A stretch of DNA of 64,000 bases from Methanoculleus sp. 7T (GCF_023195915.1 NZ_JALPRP010000002.1:62001-126000); one strand, 5' to 3'; shown: positions 16,697 to 25,380, counted from the stretch's first letter. A program made the numbers and translations. Notes: generated from the letters alone by a model not told the origin.

Positions 16697-17935
16697 TTAC
16701 TTGAAGACGTCGAAGATCTGGTCGCTGCCGGTGTCGGCGAGCCGCTTGCGCTCCGTCTTCTCTTCGACGAGAGCAAGTACCGGGAGCTCCATATCCACAC
16801 CCGGGGTGTGGCCGAACATCTCCTGAAGGTCAACCTGAAGGGCGTGCATGAAGAGCGAGTTCGGGATATCCATTGCGCAGTGCTCTTCACACTGGCCGCA
16901 GTTGATGCACGAGTCTGAGATGTGGGCGTAACGGATCAGGTGGAACATGAACGGCGGCGGAACCTGACCGGGCTCGACCAGGTAGGACTTCTTCGTGCTG
17001 CACTCGACGCAGTAGCAGATCGGACAGTTCTCGATGCAGGCATAACACTTGATGCACCGGGAGGTCTCGTCCATGATCTTCTTTAAGCGGTCCTTGCCCT
17101 CGCCGAGGCCCTCGAAGTAGCGTGCCCGCCACTTGTCGCCGAGCTTCAGCATCGCGTTCTCGACCTTGCCCCGGATCTCGAGTGCCTTTGCAGGCACGGC
17201 ATCGGTCTTGACGGCTCCGGCCTTCACAGCCGCGTCGAGGAGGTTTGCACCCTTCTCGGAGCAGACCTCAACGAAGGTGGCCTTGCCGGCCTTATCGCCG
17301 ATGACACCCCAGTTGCCGCAGGCGAGGTCGGCCTGGCGCGGGATCTTCATCTTGCACCGACGGCAGTTCGACCGGCGGCCGTAGCCCTCTTCCTCGAGTT
17401 CGTCCATCGAGATGCCCTTGTGCTGGCCATCCTTCGTGACGATGATGAACTGACCCTTGTCGATCTCTTCCTTGACGACGTCGTTGGGGTCGACTCCGAA
17501 CTTGTTGGCGATCATCTTCCGGGCAGCTACCGGGCTGACCGAGCCACCACAGTTGAGGCCGATCATCAGGACGTTGTCCAGGTTGACCTGGTTGCGCTTC
17601 GCAAGCTCATACAGACCCATCGCGTCGCAGCCCTTCACCGGGACGGCGATCCGCATGTTCTCGGCGCCGTCCAGATACTTCTTGAAGAGCTTCGAGAGCA
17701 GGAGCGTCCCGCAGTGGAGCGATCCGGAAGTCTCTGCGATCTCGGCAGGGTCGGTGATGAGCACAGGCACGGCGTCGTAGATATCCTGTCCCTTCTTGAC
17801 TGCAAGGACAGCGTCCACCATGCCGGATTTGAGCGCGTGCGTCAGCAGAGCGGTGACCGCTCCACCGCACTCGCCCCTCTCCTGGCAGGCGGTGTCGGCT
17901 GCCCATGCGTAAACAGTGTCTCCTTTTGCTACCAT
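16697..17935 (-). CDS. fdhB: Formate dehydrogenase beta subunit, F420-reducing (copy 2)
   Basis: This 412-aa protein has the same role and domain order as copy 1. The FrhB core has GGAVTALL, GCDAMGLYE and LNCGGS, followed by CIKCYACIENCPICYC and CINCGQCEEHCAMDI. In the second ferredoxin motif the proline after the fourth cysteine of copy 1 is replaced by alanine, but the cysteines are kept. I start at ATG 17935 (MVAKGDTVYAW) by homology with copy 1; a longer frame reaches 18040 into fdhA. It begins two bases after the fdhA stop. Confidence 0.94.
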   Translation of the reverse strand: MVAKGDTVYAWAADTACQERGECGGAVTALLTHALKSGMVDAVLAVKKGQDIYDAVPVLITDPAEIAETSGSLHCGTLLLSKLFKKYLDGAENMRIAVPVKGCDAMGLYELAKRNQVNLDNVLMIGLNCGGSVSPVAARKMIANKFGVDPNDVVKEEIDKGQFIIVTKDGQHKGISMDELEEEGYGRRSNCRRCKMKIPRQADLACGNWGVIGDKAGKATFVEVCSEKGANLLDAAVKAGAVKTDAVPAKALEIRGKVENAMLKLGDKWRARYFEGLGEGKDRLKKIMDETSRCIKCYACIENCPICYCVECSTKKSYLVEPGQVPPPFMFHLIRYAHISDSCINCGQCEEHCAMDIPNSLFMHALQVDLQEMFGHTPGVDMELPVLALVEEKTERKRLADTGSDQIFDVFK

Positions 17936-17937
17936 TT

Positions 17938-20004
17938 TCAGGCCTCCGTAATCTTCTCGACCTTCACAGAGCAGGCCTTGAACTCCGGAATCTTTGCTAT
18001 TGGGTCGAGCGCGTTGTGGGTCAGTATGTTCGCTGCGCACTCGGCGAAGTGGAACGGCATGAACATGACGCCCTTCATGATGTCGGGGGTCACCTTCGCC
18101 GGTGCGTTGATGGACCCACGGCGGGTGCTTACACGGACGAGCTCCTTATTCTGGATGCCGAGCGCCTTCGCGTCCTCGGGGTTGATCTCGATCCAGCCGG
18201 TGGGAACCTCGGCATCAAGCGTCTCGGACCGGCGGGTCATGCTGCCGGTGTGCCAGTGCCAGAGGATACGCCCGGTCGTGAGCACGAACGGGTACTCCGG
18301 GTCGGGGACTTCCGCCGGCGGTTTCCACTCGATCGGGGCAAAGACACCCATACCGTCGGGGTGGGAGAACTTCTCGCGGTGGAGGATCGGCGTTCCGGGG
18401 TGGTCTACGGTGGGGCAGGGCCAGTGGAGCGCTTCAGGCCGGCTGAGCCGCTCGTAGTTCATGCCGTGGTAGGACGGCGTGACCGCAGCGACCTCGTTGA
18501 AGATCTCCTCGATATCCTTGTAGGGGAACTGCTTCGCGTAGCCCATCTTTGCAGCGAGCTCACTGATGATCTTCCAGTCTTCCTTTGCTTCACCGGGCGG
18601 GTTCTGGGCTTTGCGCCACAGCTGGACGCGCCGCTCGGTGCTGGTCTGGGTGCCGCCACGTTCCGCATAGCAGGCGGCGGGCAGGACGACGTCGGCGAGT
18701 TCGGCGGTCTCGGTCAGGAAGATATCCTGCACGACCAGGAACTCCAAGCTCTCGAGGGCGTGCCGGACGTGGTTGAGGTCCGGGTCGGAGAGCATCGGGT
18801 TCTCGCCCATGATGTACATGCACTTGAGTTCGCCGGGGTTGTCGGTCAGGACGTCCATCATGACGGTGACTTCGTAGCCGTTCTTCGGCTCGCAGATGCC
18901 GTCGGGGAAGCCCCAAGCGTCGGCGAACTTCTTGTGGGTGGCCGGGTCGGTGACCTTCTGGTAGCCGGTGAAGACGACCGGGAGGGCTCCCATGTCACAG
19001 GCACCCTGCACATTGTTCTGGCCACGGAGTGCGTTCACGCCGCCGCCGGGCTTGCCCAGGTTTCCGGTGAGCATCTGGATGTTGGCGACCGACCGGACGT
19101 TGTCCACGCCGACGGTGTGCTGGGTGATACCCATCGAGTAGAGGATGGCGCCGGGCTTCGTGGTGCCGAACCACTCTGCAGCGGTCTTAAGCTGCTCGAC
19201 CGGGATGCCGGAGATCTTCGAGACGTTCTCAAGGCTGTAGGTCTCCTTCATGACGACTTCCTTGAGTTTCTCGTAATCCTTGGTCCTCTTGGTGATGAAC
19301 TCCTTGTCCTCCCAGCCGTTCTTGATGATCTGCTGCATCATGCAGTTCAAGATGGCAACATCGGAGCCGGAGACAAACTGCATGTAGAGGTCGGCCTGGC
19401 GGGCGGTCGGTGTGTAGCGCGGGTCGGCGTAGATGATCTTCGCGCCGTTCAACTTGGCCTGGACGATCTTGCGGCCGATGAGGGGGTGCTGCTCGAAAGT
19501 GTTGCTCCCGATGATAAACACGCACTTGGACTGGGCGATATCGAGAATCGAGTTGGTCATTGCACCGGACCCGAACGACGCGGCGAGCCCCGCGACGGTG
19601 GATGCGTGGCAGAGCCGGGCGCAGTGGTCGATGTGCCGGGACTTCATGACACCGCGGGCGAACTTCATCAGCAGGTAGTTCTCTTCGTTCGAGACACGGG
19701 CCGATGCGAGCGCCGCGAACTCGTCGGGCTTGTACGACTTGAACTTTGATGCGATCAGGTCGTAAGCCTCGTCCCAGGTCGCCTCAACAAACTTGCCGTC
19801 TTTCTTGATCAGCGGTTTTGTGAGACGATCCGGGCTGTTCACGAACTCATGAGCATAGGTACCCTTGGGGCATACCCTTCCCTCGTTGACTGGTGAGCGG
19901 GTATACGGTTGTGTGCCGACAACCTTCCCGTCCTTCACGACGAGGTTGAAGCTGCATCCCGTACCGCAGTACGGGCATGTTGTCTGTACGTACTTGAGTT
20001 CCAT
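17938..20004 (-). CDS. fdhA: Formate dehydrogenase alpha subunit, molybdopterin enzyme (copy 2)
   Basis: This 688-aa subunit is very similar in sequence to copy 1. Iron-sulfur ligands lie in CPYCGTGC and VCPKG, and the metal-binding cysteine in HCARLCHAS. I chose ATG 20004 (MELKYVQTTCPYC), which matches copy 1 in length; the open frame extends 42 codons further with no support. GAGGT precedes the ATG and an AT-rich TATA-like AATATTTAAC lies at 20040-20049. The two pairs may serve different F420 or heterodisulfide-reductase partners, which the sequence cannot tell. Confidence 0.95.
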   Translation of the reverse strand: MELKYVQTTCPYCGTGCSFNLVVKDGKVVGTQPYTRSPVNEGRVCPKGTYAHEFVNSPDRLTKPLIKKDGKFVEATWDEAYDLIASKFKSYKPDEFAALASARVSNEENYLLMKFARGVMKSRHIDHCARLCHASTVAGLAASFGSGAMTNSILDIAQSKCVFIIGSNTFEQHPLIGRKIVQAKLNGAKIIYADPRYTPTARQADLYMQFVSGSDVAILNCMMQQIIKNGWEDKEFITKRTKDYEKLKEVVMKETYSLENVSKISGIPVEQLKTAAEWFGTTKPGAILYSMGITQHTVGVDNVRSVANIQMLTGNLGKPGGGVNALRGQNNVQGACDMGALPVVFTGYQKVTDPATHKKFADAWGFPDGICEPKNGYEVTVMMDVLTDNPGELKCMYIMGENPMLSDPDLNHVRHALESLEFLVVQDIFLTETAELADVVLPAACYAERGGTQTSTERRVQLWRKAQNPPGEAKEDWKIISELAAKMGYAKQFPYKDIEEIFNEVAAVTPSYHGMNYERLSRPEALHWPCPTVDHPGTPILHREKFSHPDGMGVFAPIEWKPPAEVPDPEYPFVLTTGRILWHWHTGSMTRRSETLDAEVPTGWIEINPEDAKALGIQNKELVRVSTRRGSINAPAKVTPDIMKGVMFMPFHFAECAANILTHNALDPIAKIPEFKACSVKVEKITEA

Positions 20005-20039
20005 GGTAAAACCTCGGATAATACTAATATAGGTGCAGG

Positions 20040-20123
20040 AATATTTAACACTAGTGATTAACTCTCGCAATTTTGATGAATATCGGTGGAGGGGTCGAGA
20101 GCATTTGCGAGTATCGGTGGAGG
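20040..20123 (-). promoter_or_regulatory. fdhA (copy 2) promoter with repeated TATCGGTGGAGG element
   Basis: A TATA-like AATATTTAAC lies at 20040-20049. TTTTGATGAATATCGGTGGAG (about 20071-20091) matches the segment upstream of the other fdhA at nearly the same distance. The core TATCGGTGGAGG occurs twice here, at 20081-20092 and 20112-20123, 31 bases (about three helical turns) apart. This looks like a regulator binding site. Confidence 0.6.
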
Positions 20124-20281
20124 TGCGCACACGATCTCCGGCGACCGGATCCCAACGCTCGATGGTGTACCTCCTCTTTACGGGTCGATATCCCGGAGGA
20201 GAACCGCGCTTGCAGAGGCAGAGGTGTTATTGCCGATGAAGAGGAGATACTTAAGGATATAAAGAGAGGGTTTTCTGCAGT

Positions 20282-20881
20282 ATGAAGAGAAAGATACTCG
20301 TGCCCCCTATGCTCGCCGACCTGACGGGGAACGCTCTGGTATCGATGGACGGCGTGAAGTTCACCGACCTTGATGCCTGTCCTTCATGCGGCGGTCCGCT
20401 GGCCGGACACGACATGCGGGCGAAGCGGTTCGCCGTCATACTCGAGAACGGAAAGGAACGTATAATCAGGGTCTACGTGAAGCGGTTCTACTGCCGAGAG
20501 TGCGGTACCCTCTGCTACGCAGACGCACCTTTCTATCCCGACACCCGCCTCGGCTCGCCCATCGTCGACCTCTGCCTCCTCTTGTCGCAGCAGATGCCGT
20601 TCAACCGGGTGGCAGAGCACCTCCGGGCGATGAGGATCGTCGTGGACAGGGGAACCATCCGGAACTACGCCTCCCGCGACTTCGGCGCTATCCCGGCAAC
20701 CGAACTCTTCGGCCTCCCTCTACCGCTCTCCCTCTTGAACCTCTCCATCTCCGCCATCGGGCGTGAGCGCGGTCCCATCGTAGGGGCAGAAGCGCTCGCC
20801 GCCTGCGGTTTCCCACCCGCAGACAGGGCAGCGCTTCACGACGGGGGGTCTCCCAAAGAGCGGGATCAGCGGAATAACTAG
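20282..20881 (+). CDS. Zinc-finger plus helix-turn-helix protein of unknown function
   Basis: This protein of up to 199 aa is divergent from fdhA. Two cysteine pairs (C33/C36 in CPSC, C71/C74 in CREC) look like a zinc ribbon. They are followed by a helical stretch (about 95-130) with HTH character ending in GTIRNYAS. The layout resembles the DNA-binding head of some transposases, but no catalytic domain follows. The last about 54 codons run antisense to the conserved gene at 20720-20968 and look low in information, so the functional protein may end near residue 147. A role in controlling the fdh genes is possible but unproven. Confidence 0.55.
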   Translation: MKRKILVPPMLADLTGNALVSMDGVKFTDLDACPSCGGPLAGHDMRAKRFAVILENGKERIIRVYVKRFYCRECGTLCYADAPFYPDTRLGSPIVDLCLLLSQQMPFNRVAEHLRAMRIVVDRGTIRNYASRDFGAIPATELFGLPLPLSLLNLSISAIGRERGPIVGAEALAACGFPPADRAALHDGGSPKERDQRNN

Positions 20882-20968
20882 GAAGAGGAAGAAGAACGGA
20901 AAGCCGAGCATCAGCGATGCTACCGTGACGACAACCGAGACCGCCAGCAGGAGGATGGTCAGTCGCAA
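20720..20968 (-). CDS. Small zinc-ribbon membrane protein in the methanofuran operon
   Basis: This 82-aa protein has a hydrophobic N-terminal half (two membrane segments, about residues 3-20 and 22-40) and a C-terminal zinc ribbon with CPVCG and CPYDG. It overlaps the end of mfnF by 10 bases, which supports translation as the third gene of the mfnD-mfnF unit. It runs antisense to the end of the gene at 20282. Function unknown. Confidence 0.65.
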   Translation of the reverse strand: MRLTILLLAVSVVVTVASLMLGFPFFFLFLVIPLIPLFGRPPVVKRCPVCGWETAGGERFCPYDGTALTPDGGDGEVQEGER

Positions 20969-21885
20969 GCGTGTTGCCGTAGCGCCACCTCACGAACCGC
21001 ATATGCCGGCAGGGCATCCGCGACCTCCCCGAGTTCCTGGTTCAGCGTGACGCCGCTGAGTTCACGGGCAAAGAGGTCCGCTCCTATCCCCGCCGTGATC
21101 ACTCGCCCGGCACCGCTCCGGAAGAGTGCGCGCCCCGTTGCGCGGACGATCAGCGTCCGCTGCGCCTCCCAGAACTGCCGTGCAACCTGGAGGGCTCCGT
21201 CTCTCCCGATCTCATCGATATCGGCGCAGACTACCCTAGCAAGCCTTCGAAGCGCAGCATCCTGGGTCTTCTCGCCGTTGTCAGGCGCGGGGCAGGTGTA
21301 GTCTTCCGGAGCGATATGGCCGAGCACGAGGTGCGCGTCGGCGCTTGCAGCGAAGTACTCGGTGCTCACCGGGGTGACCGTCCCGTCCAGCGTGACCGAT
21401 GGAAGAAGCGTCGCGATGTTTGTCCTGAGCATGCCGGTGTAGACGAGGTAATGCTTCTGCAGCCTTTTCGTGTCGGTCAGCCCCTTGAGTTCCTCGAAGC
21501 GGTTGAGAGGGATGACGTCGGCGGTGGTGCTGCCCACATCGAGGAGCACCGCGTCTGCATACTCTTCCCGCAGGTAGTCGGCCGAGGCCAGCCAGTTTGC
21601 GGCGGCAAGGTCAGGGACCGGCCGGGTGTGAAACGCCGCGTCGGTGCCGTAGAAGGCGGCGTCGGGCATGACCGAGTGGACGGCCCCGACGATCCATCGG
21701 ATCCCGTCGATCTTGTTCGCGAAGCAGTCGGCAAGTTCCCCGCTCATCACCACCGCGGCGGGTCCCGCGTAGGGTTCGAGGAGTTCGGCGAGCGGCGCGC
21801 CCTGCCAGAGCGGGCAGTAGTGGATATGCGCACCGTCGTCGTCGACGACCTTGAGGTTCGCACCGCCGATATCGATGCCGATCAT
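20959..21885 (-). CDS. mfnF: MfnF-type methanofuran biosynthesis protein (H4MPT-linked C1 transfer pathway family)
   Basis: This 308-aa ASKHA-fold protein belongs to the hydantoinase/oxoprolinase-like family. MIGIDIGGANLK at the start and LLDVGSTTADV near the middle are the phosphate-binding motifs. MfnF joins the furan-methyl diphosphate unit to gamma-glutamyl-tyramine in methanofuran synthesis. It overlaps mfnD by four bases, and mfnD supplies its substrate, which supports the assignment. Confidence 0.85.
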   Translation of the reverse strand: MIGIDIGGANLKVVDDDGAHIHYCPLWQGAPLAELLEPYAGPAAVVMSGELADCFANKIDGIRWIVGAVHSVMPDAAFYGTDAAFHTRPVPDLAAANWLASADYLREEYADAVLLDVGSTTADVIPLNRFEELKGLTDTKRLQKHYLVYTGMLRTNIATLLPSVTLDGTVTPVSTEYFAASADAHLVLGHIAPEDYTCPAPDNGEKTQDAALRRLARVVCADIDEIGRDGALQVARQFWEAQRTLIVRATGRALFRSGAGRVITAGIGADLFARELSGVTLNQELGEVADALPAYAVREVALRQHACD

Positions 21886-22772
21886 ATCCGGGAGATCCTC
21901 CCGTCCTTATCGAACCGCACCCGCCCGAAGAGGTGCACCTCCGCCGGCGCCTCGCCGTGCGACGCCGCTACCAGAATGTCGGCGATCTCCTCTTCCATGA
22001 CCGCGGCGATGCCGACCAGGCTGGTCGTGGGCCTCGGGTTGACGTCCACAACATACATCCGGTCTCCTGCGATGATGTCGATCCCGGCGTATCCCTGACA
22101 CCCGAGGACGTTCATCGCATGGACGGCGGTGGAGACGACCTCTTCGCGGCGTTCGGGGTTGACGGGCGTCTCGCCTCCGAGATACCGGAAACTCCCGTCT
22201 TCGGCGACGGCGATCTCCTGCCGGTTGACGGCAAGCAGGAGCGGGGGGTTGCCTGAGTAATACTCGCAGACGTTGCCGGTCACCCGGCTCCCCACGAGGC
22301 TCACGCTCAACGTCTCCCCCTCTATGTATGCCTGGGCAAACTCCCCGGCGCCTGGTTCCTCATCAGTCAGCCTGACTCCCTGGGCGCCGCAGCCCATGAT
22401 CGGTTTGACGACCCTTCTTCCCTCTCCGGCATCGGGAGGAACCTCTATCCCGTGCCGAGCGAGGATCGCTGCCGTCCGCTGTTTGTTGGCGCAGACGGCC
22501 GCATTCATGCTCCCGCACCCGATGTTGTGGGTGAACTGCTCGAGGAGATGCGTGTACCGGAAGATGAGGTGGTCCGGTGCGATGACCAACCCAACGTCGC
22601 ACCCGGGCGCGAGCCTCCGGATCTCGCCCTCGAAGTCGGGCCCCTCCGGCGTCACCACATCGTAGCCGCACCGGGCGAAGCTCTCGCTTATCGCGGCGAG
22701 CATGGCGGCACCTTCAGGTGCGAGTTCGGGGTCGTTGCATACGGAGTATTCGGCGAGAAAAGCCTTCATCAT
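21882..22772 (-). CDS. mfnD: Tyramine--L-glutamate ligase, ATP-grasp (methanofuran biosynthesis)
   Basis: MfnD attaches glutamate to tyramine. The 296-aa ATP-grasp protein has ANKQRT, VVKPIMGCGAQG (ATP loop), AQAYIEG and the metal-binding VVDVNPRPT. It is first in a leftward unit with mfnF and a zinc-ribbon protein and divergent from surE. Two ATG codons stand side by side at the start. Confidence 0.88.
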   Translation of the reverse strand: MMKAFLAEYSVCNDPELAPEGAAMLAAISESFARCGYDVVTPEGPDFEGEIRRLAPGCDVGLVIAPDHLIFRYTHLLEQFTHNIGCGSMNAAVCANKQRTAAILARHGIEVPPDAGEGRRVVKPIMGCGAQGVRLTDEEPGAGEFAQAYIEGETLSVSLVGSRVTGNVCEYYSGNPPLLLAVNRQEIAVAEDGSFRYLGGETPVNPERREEVVSTAVHAMNVLGCQGYAGIDIIAGDRMYVVDVNPRPTTSLVGIAAVMEEEIADILVAASHGEAPAEVHLFGRVRFDKDGRISRI

Positions 22773-22850
22773 GTAATAGGTTGGCTACCAAACACTTGAC
22801 CCTGACGATTGAGCAAGTATTTGATGCGCGGGAACAACCCTATAGGAAGG

Positions 22851-23630
22851 ATGAAGCCGAAGATAATGCTCACCAATGATGATGGGATCACGTCCACGGG
22901 ACTCTGGGCGGCGTACGAGGCGCTCGCACCGATCGCCGACGTCACCGTGGTCGCGCCTGCAACACAGCAGAGTGCTGTGGGTAGGTCGATCTCCATCTTT
23001 GAGCCTATCCGTGCAACCCGGGTGACGATGAACGGGGTGCCGGCATACTCGGTCGGCGGGAAACCGACCGACGCCGTGATCATCGGACTGTTTGCGCTGC
23101 ACCTGAACCCGGACCTTGTGGTCAGCGGCATCAATATCGGTGAGAACCTCTCGTATGAGTCCATCATGACCTCGGGCACCGTCGGGGCCGCACTTGAGGC
23201 GTCCAACCAAGGGGTTCCGTCGCTTGCCTTCTCGCTCCAGGTGGAGGACCAGGGCGACAAGTTCGACGACCCGTCCAGGATCACGGACCGGTTTTCCGAT
23301 GCAAAGCGGGTGGTCCGGGAGATCTGTGAGAAGATCCTCGAGAACGGGTTCCCGAAGGCCGCCCACGTCATCAACGTGAATATCCCCACACCCGTGCGCG
23401 GCGGCTACGAGATCACCCGTCTTGCCGAGAAGTTGTTCTACACCGGGGTGGAGGAGCGTCTCGACCCTCGCGGACGCCCCTACTACTGGATTGACGGGCC
23501 GCTGCACGAGGATGCGGAAGAGGGGACCGACGTGCATGCCGTGCAGAAGGGGAACGTCTCGATCACGCCCATCACGCTCGACTGCACGGCGTTCCGCGCC
23601 GCAGACGACCTCAAGAGCATATTCTCCTGA
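22851..23630 (+). CDS. surE: 5'/3'-nucleotidase SurE
   Basis: SurE is a metal-dependent nucleoside monophosphatase. The start MKPKIMLTNDDGI gives the usual NDDG metal site close to the N-terminus. It is followed by the AVGRSIS region, a SGIN segment and TSGTVGAALE. I chose ATG 22851 rather than the ATG 42 bases upstream, because the family starts just before the first strand. Length is 259 aa. A T7 run follows the stop. Confidence 0.93.
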   Translation: MKPKIMLTNDDGITSTGLWAAYEALAPIADVTVVAPATQQSAVGRSISIFEPIRATRVTMNGVPAYSVGGKPTDAVIIGLFALHLNPDLVVSGINIGENLSYESIMTSGTVGAALEASNQGVPSLAFSLQVEDQGDKFDDPSRITDRFSDAKRVVREICEKILENGFPKAAHVINVNIPTPVRGGYEITRLAEKLFYTGVEERLDPRGRPYYWIDGPLHEDAEEGTDVHAVQKGNVSITPITLDCTAFRAADDLKSIFS

Positions 23631-23636
23631 ACCCAC

Positions 23637-23643
23637 TTTTTTT
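23637..23643 (+). terminator. T-tract after surE
   Basis: Seven consecutive T lie 7 bases after the surE stop, followed about 30 bases later by the AGCACC-TGC-GGTGCT hairpin (23676-23690). Confidence 0.5.
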
Positions 23644-23675
23644 CGAAGCGTTCGGCCTTATCGAGTTCGCTCCGG

Positions 23676-23690
23676 AGCACCTGCGGTGCT
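23676..23690. repeat. Dispersed hairpin, AGCACC-TGC-GGTGCT
   Basis: A perfect 6-bp stem with a 3-base loop is followed by TGAG. Related GCACC-NNN-GGTGC hairpins with the same flank occur at 39435-39447 and 44752-44764, all between genes. Confidence 0.55.
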
Positions 23691-23767
23691 TGAGTGACGC
23701 CCCGTCCGTTGTTGTCTGCGTTTCCCTGACGGCACGGATATCTGGGTGGAAAGCTGAAGAGTACCCG

Positions 23768-24466
23768 ATGAACACAGCGCAGCAGGTAGAGTCAAAGCGG
23801 AACGCGGGGTATCACGCAGCCGGGATGGTCGAAGACGGGATGGTCGTCGGTCTCGGCACCGGGTCGACCGTCTTCTTTGCGATGGAGCGGTTGGGTGAGC
23901 GGATTACCGATGAGGGCCTATCCATCGCCGGTATCCCGACATCCTATCAGGCGGCCATCCGGGCGCGCCAGTACGGCATCCCGCTCTCCAGCCTCGATGA
24001 GTATCCCGAGATCGATATCGCCATCGACGGGGCCGACCAAGTCGACCCGAACTTGAACCTGATCAAGGGGCGGGGAGCGGCGCTCCTTCGAGAGAAGTGC
24101 GTCTGCGACGCCGCCCGAAAGGTGCTCATCGTCGTCGATCCGACGAAGATGGTGGATACCCTAAACGCACTTGTGCCGGTCGAGGTGCTTCCGTTTGCCT
24201 CTGCGTCCGTCTCACGGCGCCTCGAAGCACTCGGGGCCGTTCCGGTCCTCCGGGATGGGGTGAAGAAAGACGGCCCGGTCGTCACCGATAACGGCAACTT
24301 CATCCTCGACTGCGAGTTTGGGGCGATTCCAAACCCCCAAGACCTGGAAGCGGAGATATCTACGATCCCGGGTGCGCTGGAATGCGGCCTTTTTTCCGCC
24401 TATGGAGAAAAGATAATGGTTATTGTCGGTGAGGGAAAGGGTTGCCGCGTCGTATCACTGCATTGA
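23768..24466 (+). CDS. rpiA: Ribose-5-phosphate isomerase A
   Basis: RpiA interconverts ribose-5-phosphate and ribulose-5-phosphate. Family motifs are GLGTGSTVFF, DGADQVD, KGRGAALLREK, and a late NGN/LDCEFG stretch. I start at ATG 23768 (MNTAQQVESKRNAG), 232 aa, matching family length; a longer frame from 23690 has no support. The 3' end overlaps the convergent regulator gene by 12 bases. Confidence 0.93.
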   Translation: MNTAQQVESKRNAGYHAAGMVEDGMVVGLGTGSTVFFAMERLGERITDEGLSIAGIPTSYQAAIRARQYGIPLSSLDEYPEIDIAIDGADQVDPNLNLIKGRGAALLREKCVCDAARKVLIVVDPTKMVDTLNALVPVEVLPFASASVSRRLEALGAVPVLRDGVKKDGPVVTDNGNFILDCEFGAIPNPQDLEAEISTIPGALECGLFSAYGEKIMVIVGEGKGCRVVSLH

Positions 24467-24835
24467 GATACATTCCCGCATCTTCTGGATAAGGTCTAGT
24501 TGGTGTCGGGCTTCTTTCTTCTTTTCCTTCTCGATCGTATCCATGATTTCCGTTATCGGACGGGAAAGCGTGTAGATCTTCACCGGCCGCCCTTTGCTCT
24601 CCGACTTGCTCTCGCGGGTATCAACCCAGTCGCACTCCTTGAGGTAGCGCATGGCGATGCTGACCTCGGGTTGGCGGAGATCGGTGCCCCGCTCGATATC
24701 ACGGGACGTCGCCTCATCCGTGTTCGCAAGGTATACCAGCACTTTGGAGACGTTTCTCTTGATGCCGATGCCCATGAGGAGTTCGGCGAGTTCTTCGTCG
24801 CGGGGTGTAAAATATCGTACCTTGTCTGACCTCAT
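24455..24835 (-). CDS. Winged-HTH transcriptional regulator
   Basis: This 126-aa protein has one winged helix-turn-helix (VSKVLVYLANTDEATS, then RQPEVSIAMRYLKE, about residues 28-70), a basic wing (SKSESKGRPVKIYTL) and a C-terminal lysine/glutamate-rich helix likely used for dimer formation. It resembles small archaeal ArsR/TrmB-like regulators. It lies upstream of and divergent from acetyl-CoA synthetase, whose promoter carries a palindrome, so it is a candidate regulator of that gene; this is inference. Confidence 0.75.
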   Translation of the reverse strand: MRSDKVRYFTPRDEELAELLMGIGIKRNVSKVLVYLANTDEATSRDIERGTDLRQPEVSIAMRYLKECDWVDTRESKSESKGRPVKIYTLSRPITEIMDTIEKEKKKEARHQLDLIQKMRECISMQ

Positions 24836-25380
24836 CCGTTCACCATCAGATCGTATCTATTGTTTTAAATCTGACTATAAAAATATTATTATTTCAATGA
24901 GAGATCTGGCGATTATGTTTGTTTTAAGTGAATCAATGAAGCATAGCGCCGATATGGACGATTTTTTATTCGCCGGATCGGCACTGCCGCCGGCGGCGAA
25001 GGGATGCTCTGCAGAGGCAAGATGTGGGCCGGTAGGGCTCATGCCTCCGTCATTCCTGCGTTTGCTCTCGTGACCCTTGTCGGACCGGAGTGCGGCTATC
25101 GATCTGCTGCGAGGCCGTCCCAAAACACCGGTGAGGCCGCGCCGGCGACAGGGTCGATTGAGGAAGATCGGGCGGCGGATGCAATCTACGAAATCGGTTT
25201 TTCCCGATAATTCTTATACGTCGAGACCCGGAGGAGTCTCCTCCGGCGTAGCCGTCGGCTCTGCCGGAGCGTATACCGGTATGCACTCTCGAGGGGCATG
25301 TCCGTATGTCGATCTGCTCCTCCGACCAGAATGTTGATATACAATCTACATTATTAATAATGTATAATTGGAGTAATCCG
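24836..25380. other. Promoter-bearing spacer between the HTH regulator and acsA
   Basis: No gene is seen. The regulator side is AT-rich (ATAAAAATATTATT near 24878-24892, a TATA element for the leftward gene). The middle is GC-rich and featureless to me. The right end holds the acsA promoter and palindrome. Confidence 0.6.
25347..25364. promoter_or_regulatory. 18-bp perfect palindrome in the acsA promoter
   Basis: TACATTATTAATAATGTA is perfectly palindromic and ends 16 bases before the acsA ATG. A TATA-like TTGATATACA lies just upstream (25334-25343), so the palindrome would cover the start-site region. Repressor binding here would block transcription. Confidence 0.65.

Noticed and set aside
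17936-18040. N-terminal extension of the second FdhB
   Set aside because: It lies within the fdhA coding end and has no counterpart in the first FdhB; ATG 17935 matches the paralog.
20282-20881. Complete transposase gene
   Set aside because: The zinc-finger/HTH head recalls transposases, but there is no catalytic domain, terminal inverted repeat or target duplication.
24875-25123. 82-codon minus-strand frame upstream of the HTH regulator
   Set aside because: No ribosome site, no domain, and it covers the regulator's AT-rich promoter.
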